A DNA stretch of 64,000 nt from Pseudomonas sessilinigenes (GTDB lineage: Bacteria; Pseudomonadota; Gammaproteobacteria; Pseudomonadales; Pseudomonadaceae): NCBI RefSeq assembly GCF_003850565.1, contig NZ_CP027706.1:4526001-4590000 (forward strand), in the 5' to 3' direction. A model generated the notes under the pieces. The model saw nothing but the letters and a program-made list of their open reading frames with translations. It ran no database searches and was not told where the DNA came from. The position numbers and the translations under genes were made by a program. Below are positions 62,825 to 64,000 of this stretch, piece by piece. The stretch's first letter is position 1, and each line of letters starts with the position of its first letter.

Positions 62825-64000
62825 CTACGAGAGGTTACTGAGGTTTTCATGCGTTACGTAGTACTGCACCCACTCCTGCAAGGTGTTCAACCGGGCGACT
62901 TCATCGAATGGGGTTTTCTTGCCAAGACTCTGGTTGATCCGGGTATGGGCCATGACGACGCTCAAGGATGAGGCGCCGTAGGCATAGATCGAGTGCTCCA
63001 ATTGCAGGTCGCGGGTGCCGAGGATGCCTGACCAGGCTTCCAGGACGGCCGAACCGGCAGGTGGTGACGGCCTGTGGGCCCTGGGTTGCTCGCCTGCCAG
63101 GGAGTGCAGGGTGCGTTTGTCCAGCTTGCCATTGGCCGTGACCGGTAATTCGAACAACCGGTGGATACGGGCGGGCAGCATGTAGTGGGGCAGTCGAGCC
63201 GACAGCAGGCTCAATAGCTTGCCTTCGTCGATGTCCGGCCAGCCATGCTGGAACACCACGAAGGCATGCAGGCAGTTTTCCAGGGCATTCATGGGGCGCG
63301 CCAGTACGACGGCCTGGGCAATGCCGGGCAACTGCCCCAATGCCTGTTCGACCTCGGTGATTTCAACGCGGTAGCCCTGGATCTTCACTTGTTCGTCCAG
63401 GCGTCCCTGGTAGAAGAACACCCCCTGTTCGTTTTCCACCACCAGGTCGCCAGTGCGGTAGTAGACCCCCTCGGCCTGGTGCAGGAAGCGCGTGCGGGTC
63501 AGTTCTTCGTCCAGGTAACCGAGGCTCAGGTTGCGCCCGCCGAGCAATAGCTCGCCAGGAGCCCCGGGCTCCACTTCCTGCAACCGGGCATCGACGACCT
63601 TGGCGTGCACGTGGTTGAGCAGGCGGCCGATGGGGATCGCATCGCCGACGATGTCCTTGGGGGAACTCATGCTGTGCCAGGTGGAAAACACTGTGTTTTC
63701 GGTCGGGCCGTAGCCGTTGACCAGCGTGATCTCACGGTTGGCGGCCAAAAGTGCCCTGGCGTATGCGGGCTTGAGCACTTCGCCGCCGACATACAGCACG
63801 CGGACGCCATCGAGCATTTGCAGGCGATGTTGCGCCACCAGGTGGAACAGTGAAGTGGTCAGCAACAGCACATCGCAGTGGCTCGCCCCTACACAGTCGG
63901 CCAGGCTCTCGATGTTGAACGCCGGGGCGTGGAGGGTGACGCAGGCGCCCGTCAGCAGTGGCACCCAGACTTCGAACAAGGCGGCATCGAAGCTGATCGA
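62825..64000 (-). CDS. NRPS adenylation-thiolation protein, 5' part beyond the window
   Basis: The frame is open to base 64000, so only the last 391 residues are seen. The adenylation domain shows SFDAALFEVWVP (A4), NGYGPTENT (A5), GELLLGGRNLSLGYLDEELT (A6), YYRTGDLV (A7), GRLDEQVKIQGYRVEITEVE (A8) and VTANGKLDKRTL (A10, catalytic Lys). A thiolation domain follows, with the unusual core YGASSLSVV; the Ser before Leu should carry the phosphopantetheine. There is no condensation or thioesterase domain after it, so it is a loading module. By-hand alignment to GrsA gives the code D-A-F-S-Y-G-G-V-F-K, suggesting an aliphatic amino acid. Confidence 0.93.
   Translation of the reverse strand, partial: SISFDAALFEVWVPLLTGACVTLHAPAFNIESLADCVGASHCDVLLLTTSLFHLVAQHRLQMLDGVRVLYVGGEVLKPAYARALLAANREITLVNGYGPTENTVFSTWHSMSSPKDIVGDAIPIGRLLNHVHAKVVDARLQEVEPGAPGELLLGGRNLSLGYLDEELTRTRFLHQAEGVYYRTGDLVVENEQGVFFYQGRLDEQVKIQGYRVEITEVEQALGQLPGIAQAVVLARPMNALENCLHAFVVFQHGWPDIDEGKLLSLLSARLPHYMLPARIHRLFELPVTANGKLDKRTLHSLAGEQPRAHRPSPPAGSAVLEAWSGILGTRDLQLEHSIYAYGASSLSVVMAHTRINQSLGKKTPFDEVARLNTLQEWVQYYVTHENLSNLS

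Overview
The window is chromosomal DNA of a fluorescent Pseudomonas. The closest resemblance I can recall is to the P. protegens / P. chlororaphis group. Support comes from the GC-rich, densely packed genes, from recognisable Pseudomonas-type genes (pcaQ-pcaHG, hasISRADEF, cioAB, katB-ankB, morA-glyA), from an HxA halogenase of the SyrB2 type, and from Pseudomonas-style REP elements. No tRNA, rRNA, insertion sequence, prophage or CRISPR array was seen.

Layout. 1-2.3 kb: the 3' part of a haem aldoxime dehydratase gene, an outer-membrane channel gene and a decayed exported-protein gene. 2.3-18 kb: housekeeping and metabolic genes (EEP phosphatase/nuclease, DUF2076, NYN and DnaQ-like nucleases, Lrp regulator with a divergent DMT exporter, RhlE-type helicase, flavoprotein, histone-deacetylase-like amidohydrolase, TesB, HAD phosphatase, YpfJ metallopeptidase). 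Between 12.45 and 12.96 kb lie four tandem units with a strict 134-bp period, each carrying a DnaA-box-like 9-mer. 18.1-20.5 kb: pcaQ and pcaHG (protocatechuate 3,4-dioxygenase), with a PcaQ-type operator across the pcaQ stop codon. 21.8-31.6 kb: a complete haemophore system: sigma factor, FecR-type regulator, HasR receptor, HasA haemophore and its type I secretion machine. 31.7-36.2 kb: trmA, a purine permease, an exported small protein and an MFS exporter. 36.5-39.4 kb: the cyanide-insensitive oxidase cioAB plus a DUF2474 micro-protein, with a perfect ANR/FNR box upstream. 39.6-59.3 kb: rlmG, fpr, mscL, katB-ankB, radA, PilZ, cstA-ybdD, yjiA, two GntR regulators with a dicarboxylate/amino-acid symporter, glyA and morA. 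As I recall it, much of this order matches P. aeruginosa PA4601-PA4615.

59.4-64.0 kb (minus strand, running off the right edge) is the most striking part: a tight six-gene operon encoding an NRPS adenylation-thiolation protein, a SyrB2-type non-haem iron halogenase (His-Gln-Ala facial site), a VOC-fold protein, a thioesterase, an AlaX-type tRNA-editing protein and a LysE-family amino-acid exporter. The first four match the logic of the coronamic acid (Cma) pathway: load an amino acid on a carrier, chlorinate it at an unactivated carbon, close a cyclopropane with a VOC enzyme, release it. The last two suggest that the product is a free toxic amino acid, exported by LysE, while misacylated tRNA in the producer is cleaned by the editing protein. 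This product and self-resistance assignment is inference, but the enzyme families are well supported.
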